DNA of 64,000 nt from Clostridium niameyense (GTDB lineage: Bacteria > Bacillota > Clostridia > Clostridiales > Clostridiaceae): assembly GCF_001243045.1 (NCBI RefSeq), contig NZ_LN849007.1:1206989-1270988 (forward strand), given 5' to 3'. Of this stretch, positions 35,737 through 44,704 are shown in pieces (within the stretch, counting starts at the first letter, position 1; the number at the start of each line of letters is the position of its first letter). The notes under the pieces are model-generated. The model was not told where the DNA came from. It ran no database searches and saw only the letters and a program-made list of their open reading frames with translations. The position numbers and the translations under genes are program-made.

Positions 35737-38724
35737 ATGAATATTAATAAAATATATCCTGTTAAAATAATAAATAGAGAAGAAAATACAAAAGTAGTTA
35801 ATAATTTTGGTTCTGGCGTGCTCGTCAAATTATTTAATGATGAAAATGATTTAATTTTAACTTGTGCTCACTGTGTTGAGAATATTGATATAAAAAATGT
35901 AGAAATTAAATTTTATGATTCTGAAAACAGTTCTGAGTGTGATTGTATTGCATTGGATTATTTTTATGATTCTAAAAGTGATATTGGTGCTATATTAATT
36001 GAAAAAATTCATACTGAGATAAATGTATATACGCAATTTGACTTTCATGATACGGAACAAAAAATATTTCTTTGTGGTTATCCAGCTATATTGAAAGGAA
36101 AAAATCCTAACTGTATGGTATTAGAAGGTACTTTAAGAACTGCAACAGAAAAAAATTGCACTTATACGATAAAATTAAATGAAAAAATAAATGATACATC
36201 TTCTACAAGTGAGAAAGATAAAATAGAAGGATTTTCAGGTTCACCAGTATATTTTAGTGTTAATGGTGAAATCAAAATCATAGGAGTAGTAAATAAAATT
36301 GTAAGCAATAATGGAGAAGATATTTTATTTAATGATATTAATATAATTAAAATAGAGTTTATACTTAGAATTTTAAGGGAAAATGGTATTATTATTTTTA
36401 ATTGTAATAATGGATTACTTGAAATAAAATGGATTAAAGGTGAAGAGTATGTGGATTATTTTAGTAAGAATATATTAGTAATAGGTGGAAGTGGTGCTGG
36501 TAAATCATCATTTATAAAGTCATTTGCTAGTCATGGAACTTTCATAGACTCCACAGGTGATGGTCAGACTACAAGATCAGATATCGAATATAAATTTTAT
36601 ATAAATACAGAAAATCCATGTATAGATGTTCAGCTTTTATCTCAAAGTGAATTTGTAAAAATAAGAACAAAGGCTATTGAACTTTTTCTTATAAAATTTT
36701 TATTTAAGTTGATTATGGAAAAAGATTATAATTTAAATTTAGAAATTGACATTGCAATAAAGTCAAATATTAGATATCTAAAAGAAAAAATAATTGAAGA
36801 ACATTTTAATGAGGATTATAAAAATAAAATTGGTAAATTTATAGAAATATGGGATATAACTAATGAAAAAAATGATGATGAAAAAAGAAATTCAATTATA
36901 GAATTAAATAAGCAACTCTTAAATTTGTTATATGAGATTAAAGGAGGTTGCAATAATCTTTTATCATTAAAGTTCAATGAGATAAATGAATTAAAGAATA
37001 ATTTACTAAATTGTAGAGGCTTTTTTTCATATAAAGAATTTGATTTTTTAAATAATAATGAAAAAATATCTGAATTGATTGAGAAACACTTTGAAGATGT
37101 TTTCAATAATATAACAATAGATAAATTATTATTTCCTCAGAATGAAGAAGATGAAAAGAAAAATATAATTCAGAATTTCTTTAAAGAGATATATAATATA
37201 TTGTTAATAGAGATTAAAAAATGCTATATTATAAAATGTCAAAAATGTTGTTTTGATATAAATAGTATATCAGAAGATGAAAAGTATAAAGCAGCAAGAA
37301 CGTTAAGAGTAATAAATGGAGAATCTATTACAAGTATGGTATCTAAAATAACTATAGTTGATAGTTTTTCAAATGAATATGCATGGATTATGGATAAGCT
37401 AATGATAAAGGAATTATGTTTCATTGACACTTGTGGATTAGACCACATAGAAACTGGTGAGACATCAAAAGATATTTTGAAAAAAGTATTTGAAAAGCAT
37501 AATGATAATATTAAAGCTATAATATATTTAAAGAAATTAGATTCTGGAAGACCTACGGAATTAGAACGAATTATTCCAACAATTTACAAAATACAATCTA
37601 ATGCGGCAGTATATTGCGTTTTAAATGGCATAGACTTATTGTATACTAATGAAATAGATTCAAATAGGATAATTAATTGGGAGAATATGAATGTATCCTT
37701 ACCTAACTCTGTAAAGTATGTTTTATCAGATGAAGGTAAAAATGATATTTTAAATGCTTTAAAGGAAAATGGAATAAGAAGAGGACGAAGCGAAATATTA
37801 TACTCGGTATTATCAAGAAATTTAATACCATATTGTTCTAATATTGATAAAGATAATAATAAGATTTTTTTATATAATAATATGTATCATATAAAGAAAT
37901 TATTTAATTCAATAATATTGGAAGAACATTTGGGATTAGAAATTATACAAAATAATATTATTGAGTTTATTGAAAATAAAGATTCTGGTTTTAATAGTAA
38001 ATTGGAAATGCTTGTAGAAGAAATGTTTGAAAAGGCTTCCATAACAGATTGGACATCATCTATTTATGGTCATGGTAATCATATGACAAAAAAAGCGAAT
38101 ATAAAAAGAATTAATAAGAATGAATTAGGTTTTGATGGAATGAAGGATGATAGATGGAATCAAAAATTTAAGAAGGCATATGAAAATATATTCTCATATG
38201 AAAATATAAATACAGATAATGTAAGGATGCTATTCTCCGATTTTAATGATTCTTTGGAACAATGTTATGATAAATTAGAAGGATTACTTATTGACTTTAA
38301 AGATGAATTATTAGGGTGTCCTAAATATGAATATTCATTATTCAAATCAACACCTTGTGAAGAGTGTAGTAGCAAATGCTTTAGAAACATACTTTTAAAA
38401 ATGTATAATGAACAAATGTATCAATGCTCAATTAATAAATATCCTTCAAATGTATCTACTGAAAAATGGCTTAATGAGATATGTGACTTTAAAAAAGGAT
38501 TTCCATTAATAAAAGAAGATATATTAAAGCTTTTTAAAGAAAAATTTTTGAGAAAGGTTAAAAATGAAAATAGCAAAAATATAAATTTAATTTTAAATAT
38601 TAATACAGATATAAAAAACAATTACAATAAGCTTATAAAAGAGATTGAGAGTAGTTTTTTAGGAATAAAACAAGAAGATAAATCAAGAATTATTAGAATG
38701 TTTTTTGAACATTTGCAAGAATAA
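35737..38724 (+). CDS. Trypsin-like protease fused to a GTPase-like domain
   Basis: Start taken as ATG 35737; an in-frame TTG at 35728 is an alternative. The 995-residue protein begins with a trypsin-like domain with an intact predicted triad: His45 (TCAHC), Asp82 (SDIGAI) and Ser167 (GFSGSP). A P-loop GGSGAGKSS lies at residues 250-258, followed much later by DTCG (564-567) and a hydrophobic strand ending NGID (630-633), resembling GTPase motifs G1, G3 and G4. A Cys-rich segment near residue 880 (CEECSSKC) may bind zinc. There is no clear STAND or repeat-type sensor region. Together with the MBL gene 42 bp upstream it forms a putative defence pair. Confidence 0.62.
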   Translation: MNINKIYPVKIINREENTKVVNNFGSGVLVKLFNDENDLILTCAHCVENIDIKNVEIKFYDSENSSECDCIALDYFYDSKSDIGAILIEKIHTEINVYTQFDFHDTEQKIFLCGYPAILKGKNPNCMVLEGTLRTATEKNCTYTIKLNEKINDTSSTSEKDKIEGFSGSPVYFSVNGEIKIIGVVNKIVSNNGEDILFNDINIIKIEFILRILRENGIIIFNCNNGLLEIKWIKGEEYVDYFSKNILVIGGSGAGKSSFIKSFASHGTFIDSTGDGQTTRSDIEYKFYINTENPCIDVQLLSQSEFVKIRTKAIELFLIKFLFKLIMEKDYNLNLEIDIAIKSNIRYLKEKIIEEHFNEDYKNKIGKFIEIWDITNEKNDDEKRNSIIELNKQLLNLLYEIKGGCNNLLSLKFNEINELKNNLLNCRGFFSYKEFDFLNNNEKISELIEKHFEDVFNNITIDKLLFPQNEEDEKKNIIQNFFKEIYNILLIEIKKCYIIKCQKCCFDINSISEDEKYKAARTLRVINGESITSMVSKITIVDSFSNEYAWIMDKLMIKELCFIDTCGLDHIETGETSKDILKKVFEKHNDNIKAIIYLKKLDSGRPTELERIIPTIYKIQSNAAVYCVLNGIDLLYTNEIDSNRIINWENMNVSLPNSVKYVLSDEGKNDILNALKENGIRRGRSEILYSVLSRNLIPYCSNIDKDNNKIFLYNNMYHIKKLFNSIILEEHLGLEIIQNNIIEFIENKDSGFNSKLEMLVEEMFEKASITDWTSSIYGHGNHMTKKANIKRINKNELGFDGMKDDRWNQKFKKAYENIFSYENINTDNVRMLFSDFNDSLEQCYDKLEGLLIDFKDELLGCPKYEYSLFKSTPCEECSSKCFRNILLKMYNEQMYQCSINKYPSNVSTEKWLNEICDFKKGFPLIKEDILKLFKEKFLRKVKNENSKNINLILNINTDIKNNYNKLIKEIESSFLGIKQEDKSRIIRMFFEHLQE

Positions 38725-38728
38725 TATT

Positions 38729-38757
38729 AGGTAGAACTTAGGTTTTACCTTTATTTT
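38729..38757 (+). terminator. Weak rho-independent terminator
   Basis: AGGTA (38729-38733) and TACCT (38746-38750) form a short stem followed by TTATTTTTTTAG. It ends the last ICE gene just inside the element boundary. Confidence 0.5.
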
Positions 38758-38764
38758 TTTAGTT

Positions 38765-38785
38765 TTATCTTGACACAAGCTGATG
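38765..38785. other. Right attachment junction (attR), approximate
   Basis: Helicase-coding sequence appears suddenly in frame here: TTGACACAAGCTGATGAAGC (38770-38789) leads straight into a DEAH motif, where the usual hydrophobic residues before DEAH (such as IIID) are replaced by TQAD. The break therefore lies within a few bases before GATGAAGCACATCAC. GA dinucleotides here fit the known crossover preference of TnpX/TndX-type serine recombinases. The exact core cannot be set without the left end. Confidence 0.6.
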
Positions 38786-40665
38786 AAGCACATCACGCTT
38801 CTAGTCCATCTTATAAAAGAGTAATGAGTTATTTTAAGCCTAAATTTTTATTAGGAATGACAGCAACACCAGAAAGATGTGATGAAGAAAGTATCTTTGA
38901 AATTTTTGAAGATAATGTAGCTTTGGAAATAAGACTTAGTGAAGCACTAGAACAAAATCTTATAGTTCCATTTCATTATTTCGGAATTACTGATATTGAA
39001 GGTATTGATTTAAGTAGTGTAGATATTAATAATGTACATGAGTTAACTAAAAGATTAAAAGTTAATGAAAGAGTAGATTTTATTATAAATAAAATGAATT
39101 TCTATGGACATGAAGGAGATAAATGCAAGTGCATAGGATTTTGTGTAAGTATAGAACATGCTAAATATATGGCACAGGAATTTAATAAAAGGGGAATAAA
39201 TAGCGTGTATTTAACTGGTGAAAATTCACCAGAGGAAAGGGAATTATATATTAAAAATTTAGAATCAGAAAACAATGAACTAGAAGTTATTTTTACTGTA
39301 GATATTTTTAATGAAGGTGTGGACATACCTTCTATTAACTTGGTTTTAATGCTAAGGCCTACCAATTCTCCAATAGTTTTTATACAACAACTAGGTAGAG
39401 GACTGAGAAAACATAATGATAAAACTTTTTTAACTGTATTAGATTTTATAGGCAATCATAATAAAGCATTCTTAATAGCATTAGCTTTAAATGGTGGAAA
39501 ATATTATGATAAGGACAGTTTAAAAGTATGTGTAGCTAAGCAATTTGAAAGTATACCGGGATGTACTAATATTCAAATGGATAGAATAGCTCAGGAAAGA
39601 ATCTTAGAGCAATTAGATAAAGAAAATTTTAATTCTATGAAGTATTTAAAAGAAGAGTATTTTCAATTTAAAAAGCTAAATGGTGGTAGAATTCCTTATT
39701 TTCTTATGGATTACATTAAATATGATGGATCACCAGAACCTTTAAGATTTTTAAATAAGGATAAAACTTACATAGGCTTTTTAGCACGTGTAGAAAAAGA
39801 TGAGGTGTTACAAAAACTATTACAAAATGAAATTTTTAATAAAATACTTAAAGAGCTATCAAATAAACTACCATTAAAAAGAGTATATGAGTTTAGTATT
39901 ATAAGATATTTAATAGATAAAGGAAACATAAGTTTAAACCAGGCTAAAAATGAAATATTAAAATATATTAAAAATGTGGATGACACTAGTGTTATACATG
40001 CTTTAAAGGTTTTAAATCAAAATTATGATGATTCAGGACAAATAAAAAATAACATAAGATGTTTTAATTTAGATAAGGAAGTTTTAAGTATAACGAAAGA
40101 TTTTAAAAATATTATAGATGATGAAAAATACAGAGTTTATATAGAAGATGTTATAAATTATGGACTTATAAGATATGAAAAAGAATTTGGAGAAGATTAT
40201 TATGGAATACCATTCTTAAAATTATATGAGCAGTATCAAATGGTAGACATTGCATTACTTTCTAATTATGAAAAAACTCATAGCTCCTTTAGGGGAAGTG
40301 GACTTTTAGCTAATGGACGAGAGTATTTCTTATTTATAGATCTTCATAAAGGGGAGAATATAAAAGAAAGTATAAATTATAAGGATAAATTTATAGATAG
40401 AAGAAATTTTCAGTGGCAAAGTCCCAATAGTACTTCTCAAAGTTCAGAAAGAGGTAAAAATATCATTTTTAATAAAGAAAGAGAAGTAAACCTACACCTT
40501 TTTATAAGAAAATATAAAACTATTGATAATGTAGTTCAACCTTATATTTATATAGGAAAAGGAAATGTTGAAAGTTACTATGGAGAAAAACCTATAACTA
40601 CAATATTGAAATTAGAAAATCATGTGCCACAAGCATTATATACGGAGTTTATAGAAAAAGTATAG
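38770..40665 (+). pseudogene. 3' part of a DEAD/DEAH helicase gene (DUF3427) split by the ICE
   Basis: The 631-codon frame begins at the Walker B motif (ADEAHHASSPSYKR) and contains motif III (GMTATPER), the second RecA domain with motif VI (QQLGRGLRKH, about residues 215-224) and a C-terminal section typical of DUF3427. Intact relatives are near 950-1000 residues, with the PLD-like nuclease domain and Walker A in the N-terminal part, all missing here. There is no ribosome binding site before the frame. The N-terminal half should lie at the left end of the ICE, outside the window. Excision of the element would be expected to restore the gene. Confidence 0.85.
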
Positions 40666-40673
40666 CAAAACAG

Positions 40674-41072
40674 CTATACTTTTTCTTTAGTTAATTGTTC
40701 CATAGCAGGAATATCTGCAGGAGCCCATTCTAATGAAGGTAAGTTTTCTCTATGCAACCATATTAGTTTAGAATGTTCATGGGCTATTGGAGCATTCTTT
40801 ATTAATTTACACTTAACAGTGATTAAATTTACTATAAAACTATCATATTCATGAGTGTTGTTATTAAACTCTTCTATAAATTCTACAGAACAATTTAGTT
40901 CTTCTTTAATTTCTCTTTCAATTGCATCTTTTATAGTTTCCCCTTTTTCTATTTTTCCACCAGGAAACTCCCAGTTATTTGGGATACTCATTTTAGGTGA
41001 ACGAAGAGCACATAAAATTTCTTTATTTTCATTTTCAATAATAGCTCCAACAACTTTTACAATTTTTTTCAT
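40674..41072 (-). CDS. MutT-like Nudix hydrolase
   Basis: A 132-residue protein with a complete Nudix box (GGKIEKGETIKDAIEREIKEEL at about residues 39-60), cleaving nucleoside triphosphate-like substrates, typically (deoxy)nucleotide pools including oxidised forms. Ribosome binding site AGGAGG before ATG 41072. It converges on the split helicase gene with 8 bp between them. DUF3427 helicases and such Nudix proteins are often neighbours in Firmicutes, so the pair may belong together; that link is inference. Confidence 0.85.
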   Translation of the reverse strand: MKKIVKVVGAIIENENKEILCALRSPKMSIPNNWEFPGGKIEKGETIKDAIEREIKEELNCSVEFIEEFNNNTHEYDSFIVNLITVKCKLIKNAPIAHEHSKLIWLHRENLPSLEWAPADIPAMEQLTKEKV

Positions 41073-41453
41073 TATTTCCTCCTAAATTACCTAATTTATA
41101 TCATTATTACTATAATTATAACATTAAAATATAATTTTTTTAAAGATTCATTGTTTAATATCAAAATAGGAAATGATTTTAAATAAAATAATATTATTAA
41201 GAATAAAATCAATAATACAGTATAGAAAAGTGTGAAAAATTATGATACTCTTATTATAAAATTAGGTTATATTCTAGAAGATTGTTGAGTTTGTAATGGT
41301 AGATTTTTATTATATGAATTCAACAATTTAAAATATATAATTTGGTACTAAAGAAGGTTATACTAAATTGTATATACTTTTTTAAAACAAATTCTAGAAT
41401 TAAAAGTGACATTTATAAAAAGGAGGGACTTGACTTTATAGTCAGGGAAAAAA
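41073..41453. other. 381-bp divergent intergenic region upstream of ddh
   Basis: Very AT-rich. It holds the start regions of the leftward Nudix gene and rightward ddh. There are two TTCTAGAA palindromes (near 41,272 and 41,391) and a hairpin pairing ATTGTTGAGTT with AATTCAACAAT. Just before ddh, AGGAGGG (41421-41427) serves a three-codon frame TTG-ACT-TTA-TAG (41430-41441) within a small TGACT/AGTCA hairpin, 12 bp ahead of the ddh ATG. No lysine riboswitch was recognised. Confidence 0.4.
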
Positions 41454-42431
41454 ATGAATAATAAAATTAGAATAGGTATTGTAGGATACGGAAATCTTGG
41501 AAAAGGTGTAGAATTAGCTTTAGCACAAAATCCAGATTTTCATTTAGAAGCCATTTTTACAAGGAGAAATCCTGATAAATTAAAATCCAACTCAAAAATG
41601 CTACATATTTCAGAAATTGTAAATTATAAAGGAAAAATTGATGTTATGATTCTTTGCGGTGGTTCAGCTACTGATCTACCACAACAAACACCCGAAATTG
41701 CACAGATGTTTAATACAGTAGATAGTTTTGATACTCATGCTAAGATACCAGAATACTTTAATAAATTAGATAAAGTAACAAAAAATTCTCGTACTATTGG
41801 ACTTATATCAGTTGGTTGGGATCCAGGACTATTTTCATTAAATCGTCTTTTAGGTCAGGCAGTACTTCCAAATGGAAAAGATTATACTTTCTGGGGTACA
41901 GGTGTAAGTCAAGGACATTCAGATGCTATTAGAAGGGTAGACGGTGTTAAAGATGGAGTTCAATATACAGTTCCTGTTGAAAGTGCTATTGATATGGTGC
42001 GTACAGGAAAAAATGTAGAGCTTTCAACTAAAGAAAAACATGAAAGAGTTTGCTATGTCGTACCGGAAGTTGCTGCAGATTTAGATGATATTGAAAATAA
42101 AATTAAATTTATGCCAAATTATTTTGATGAATACAATACTACAGTAAATTTCATAGCTGAGGAAGAGTTAAATGCAAATCATAAAGGTATGCCTCATGGT
42201 GGATTTGTTATTCGTACAGGAGTTACTGGAGAAGATACAAACCAAAGAATGGAATTTAGTTTAAAACTTGATAGTAATCCACAGTTTACTGCCAGTGTGC
42301 TAGTAGCTTATGCAAGAGCCGTTTATAGATTACATAAAGAGGGTCAAACAGGAGCACGTACAGTACTGGACATTCCATTTAGTTATTTATCTCCAAAATC
42401 AGGAGCAGAATTAAGAAAAGAGTTATTATAA
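41454..42431 (+). CDS. ddh: meso-Diaminopimelate dehydrogenase
   Basis: A 325-residue NADP-dependent enzyme that makes meso-diaminopimelate directly from tetrahydrodipicolinate, ammonia and NADPH, for lysine and peptidoglycan. Residues 5-18 (IRIGIVGYGNLGKG) form the nucleotide-binding loop, and VGWDPG and GTGVSQGHSDAIRRV are characteristic Ddh segments. Length is normal for the family. The direct ribosome binding site before ATG 41454 is weak (CAGGGA); the strong AGGAGGG lies 27 bp upstream across a small hairpin, so translation may be modulated. It is followed by two terminators and stands alone. Confidence 0.93.
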   Translation: MNNKIRIGIVGYGNLGKGVELALAQNPDFHLEAIFTRRNPDKLKSNSKMLHISEIVNYKGKIDVMILCGGSATDLPQQTPEIAQMFNTVDSFDTHAKIPEYFNKLDKVTKNSRTIGLISVGWDPGLFSLNRLLGQAVLPNGKDYTFWGTGVSQGHSDAIRRVDGVKDGVQYTVPVESAIDMVRTGKNVELSTKEKHERVCYVVPEVAADLDDIENKIKFMPNYFDEYNTTVNFIAEEELNANHKGMPHGGFVIRTGVTGEDTNQRMEFSLKLDSNPQFTASVLVAYARAVYRLHKEGQTGARTVLDIPFSYLSPKSGAELRKELL

Positions 42432-42451
42432 ACAGAAACTTTTATTTTTTA

Positions 42452-42490
42452 ATTGCCTAAGGTTTGTATCTACAGACTTTAGGTAGTTTT
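42452..42490 (+). terminator. Rho-independent terminator after ddh
   Basis: GCCTAAGGTTTG (42454-42465) pairs with CAGACTTTAGGT (42473-42484), followed by AGTTTTTAT. Confidence 0.8.
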
Positions 42491-42506
42491 TATATTAATT
42501 AATATT

Positions 42507-42541
42507 AAGTAGCCTAAAAAAGAAGGCTATTTAATATTTTT
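42507..42541 (+). terminator. Second hairpin terminator before the dus gene
   Basis: AAGTAGCCT (42507-42515) pairs with AGGCTATTT (42524-42532), followed by AATATTTTTATT. It isolates the dus gene from ddh. Confidence 0.7.
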
Positions 42542-42566
42542 ATTATAGTTATAAAGGAGTTATTGA

Positions 42567-43526
42567 ATGAAGTATTATTTAGCACCAATGGAAGGAATTA
42601 CAGGATACATATATAGGAACTCTTATGAAAAATTTTTTGGTAATATTGATAAATATTTTACACCTTTTATTGTAACAAATAAAAATATAAATTTTAAACC
42701 TAAAGAATTAAGAGATGTGCTACCGGAAAACAATATAGGGATGAATATAGTTCCTCAAATACTTACCAATGATTCAGAAGGTTTTATTAGCACTTCTAGG
42801 AAATTACAACAATTAGGTTATAATGAGGTTAATTTAAATTTAGGATGTCCTGCTGGGACAGTGGTTTCAAAATATAGAGGATCGGGATTTCTAGCAAAAC
42901 AAGGGGAACTTGATAGATTTTTAGATGAAATATTCAAAATAGATAATATTAAAATATCTATAAAAACTAGAATAGGAAAAGATAGAGCTGAAGAATTTTA
43001 TAAATTAATAAAAATTTATAATAAATACCCTCTACAAGAATTAATTATTCATCCAAGAACTCGAGAGGATTTTTACGGAAATAAACCTAATTTAGAAGTT
43101 TTTAAAGATGCCTTATCTTTAAGCATAAATCCAGTATGTTATAATGGGGATATTTTTAATGCTGATGATTATAAGAAGTTAACAAAAGCTTTTCCAAAAT
43201 TAAAAACAGTAATGATAGGAAGAGGAATAGTAGCTAATCCAGGTCTAGTTAATAAGATTAAAAATAATACTAATATAGATAAAAAGATATTAAAAGATTT
43301 TCATGATGAGATTTTAAATAAATATATAGAATTATTTAAAGAAGATAAAAATGCACTATTTAAAATGAAAGAGCTATGGGGCTATATGATTAACATGTTT
43401 TCAGATAATAAAAAATATGCTAAAAAAATAAAGAAGTCGCAAAAGTTAAGAGATTATAATGCAGTTGTCTTAAGTCTATTTAGGAATCAGGAAATCATAG
43501 AAAAAGCTGGATTATTCAATAATTAA
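42567..43526 (+). CDS. dus: tRNA-dihydrouridine synthase family protein
   Basis: A 319-residue FMN-dependent enzyme that reduces uridine to dihydrouridine in tRNA. Family hallmarks are the opening LAPMEGITGYIYRN, NLNLGCPAGTVVSKY (Cys94), the KTRIG loop, the RTREDFY segment (with HP before it) and the C-terminal GRGIVANP phosphate-binding motif. The substrate position cannot be told from sequence alone. Ribosome binding site AAGGAG 8 bp before ATG 42567. A single gene with terminators upstream. Confidence 0.9.
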   Translation: MKYYLAPMEGITGYIYRNSYEKFFGNIDKYFTPFIVTNKNINFKPKELRDVLPENNIGMNIVPQILTNDSEGFISTSRKLQQLGYNEVNLNLGCPAGTVVSKYRGSGFLAKQGELDRFLDEIFKIDNIKISIKTRIGKDRAEEFYKLIKIYNKYPLQELIIHPRTREDFYGNKPNLEVFKDALSLSINPVCYNGDIFNADDYKKLTKAFPKLKTVMIGRGIVANPGLVNKIKNNTNIDKKILKDFHDEILNKYIELFKEDKNALFKMKELWGYMINMFSDNKKYAKKIKKSQKLRDYNAVVLSLFRNQEIIEKAGLFNN

Positions 43527-43678
43527 TCCATGTCTAGCGAATTTATTACAGATTTCATATCATATAAAAAATTTAAAATATAAACTGGTGTTGTGTTCGT
43601 CTGATAAATTTTTATTTAACATTAAAGCAGTAAGTAATTTTGAACGAAAATAATATTATTAAGAAAGAAGGTGTTTAT

Positions 43679-44314
43679 ATGAGTATTAATAATATTACGA
43701 GAAATTATGGTGGATATTTCAATGATTTATCAATGAGAAATCCTGAAACTAAAAATATAAGTTCATCAAAAGATAGCCCTAGAAAAACTTTAGAAATTAA
43801 AGACCAAATAGATATTTCTACATCAAGAACAAATTTTTCAATGACAAATAGTGTTGGTGGAATAACTATAGATAAAGGAACTGCTGCACACACAACTTTA
43901 TATGTTGATAAAGCCTCATTTAATCAAATAGTAAACTATACTAGTAATAACCCGGAATGTCAGTGGGAAGAATTAGGCATAGATGATGAAAAAAGATGGG
44001 TTGTTGTTAATGGGCAACGTTTTGAATGTCCACTGAGCAAAGAGGAAAAGGAAGCTAGAAAAAAACTTAGAAAAACACTTATTGAAATATTAACTGAATC
44101 TGAAAAAGAAATGGAAAAACGTAAATCAAAATCAAAAAAACAAGAACCTATTAAACTAAGTATTGATGGAAACAATAACATTAACTTAAATGGTGATGAA
44201 AGTTTAAAATCAAATAATAAGGTTAAAAATCTTCAGAAAAATACTAAGGTAATGACTATGCTAAAGGATATTATGAAAATTAATGGTGGACAAGGTATTA
44301 ACTTATATCTATAA
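43679..44314 (+). CDS. Hypothetical protein, unrecognised
   Basis: Start at ATG 43679 with GAAAGAAGG upstream; the longer frame from TTG 43640 is less likely. The 211-residue product has an Asn/Ser-rich N-terminus, a central part with a short folded-looking stretch (about residues 60-115, ending WVVVNGQRFECPLS), a Lys/Glu-rich helix (115-150) and an Asn-rich tail. No signal peptide or membrane span. The family is not recognised. It precedes a soluble chemoreceptor, with a terminator between, so the two are not one operon. Confidence 0.6.
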   Translation: MSINNITRNYGGYFNDLSMRNPETKNISSSKDSPRKTLEIKDQIDISTSRTNFSMTNSVGGITIDKGTAAHTTLYVDKASFNQIVNYTSNNPECQWEELGIDDEKRWVVVNGQRFECPLSKEEKEARKKLRKTLIEILTESEKEMEKRKSKSKKQEPIKLSIDGNNNINLNGDESLKSNNKVKNLQKNTKVMTMLKDIMKINGGQGINLYL

Positions 44315-44364
44315 TATATTTACTGTAATTTTAATAATGACTAAAAATTCAATATAAATCACTA

Positions 44365-44414
44365 AAAGACTATGAAGAATTTTAAAATAATTGAAAACTT
44401 CACAGTCTTTTTCC
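44365..44414 (+). terminator. Rho-independent terminator
   Basis: AAAGACTATGAAG (44365-44377) pairs with CTTCACAGTCTTT (44398-44410) with one mismatch, followed by TTCC. The rest of the 390-bp gap up to the chemoreceptor gene is AT-rich, with no further feature I can support. Confidence 0.7.
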
Positions 44415-44704
44415 TTTAAGAAGGTATATAGTTTTTCAAATAATGTAGATATACCAAAAATATTAAGAAAAATATGTATTTTATATTTTATGTTTTTATT
44501 ATATAATCGGTGAAATATAAAGATTTTTAATTTTTAGACGAAATTTACTCAAAAGATTTATTTAGTTATATATAGAAGGATTTAATAAATTTTGATAAAA
44601 TAGAAAGCATAATAGTTTTGTATAATTTATTGAAATTATTAAAATATAAATAAATTATTTTAATTAAGTATAGAAAAACGAAGTTGAATAGGAGATTATA
44701 TAAC

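Larger units (their letters stand above)
1..38770. mobile_element. Integrative and conjugative element, right-hand part
   Basis: This stretch reads as one conjugative element. It has a VirB4-type transfer ATPase with associated transfer genes at the left, a Rad3/DinG-type helicase and small ICE regulators in the middle, and three tandem large serine recombinases near the right end. Defence-like and sensory cargo sits between these modules. The right boundary is inferred from a DEAH helicase gene that begins abruptly, without its N-terminal half, at about 38,770. The left boundary, the relaxase and the coupling protein are not in the window and presumably lie upstream. The exact right end is uncertain by some tens of bases. 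Confidence 0.85.

Noticed and set aside
36816-37106. Long antisense open frames within the protease/GTPase-like, chemoreceptor and other genes
   Set aside because: These are shadows of the real genes caused by the AT-rich codon usage, with no start signals of their own.
41073-41453. Lysine riboswitch before ddh
   Set aside because: Expected because ddh is a lysine/peptidoglycan gene, but the conserved lysine-box segments are absent.
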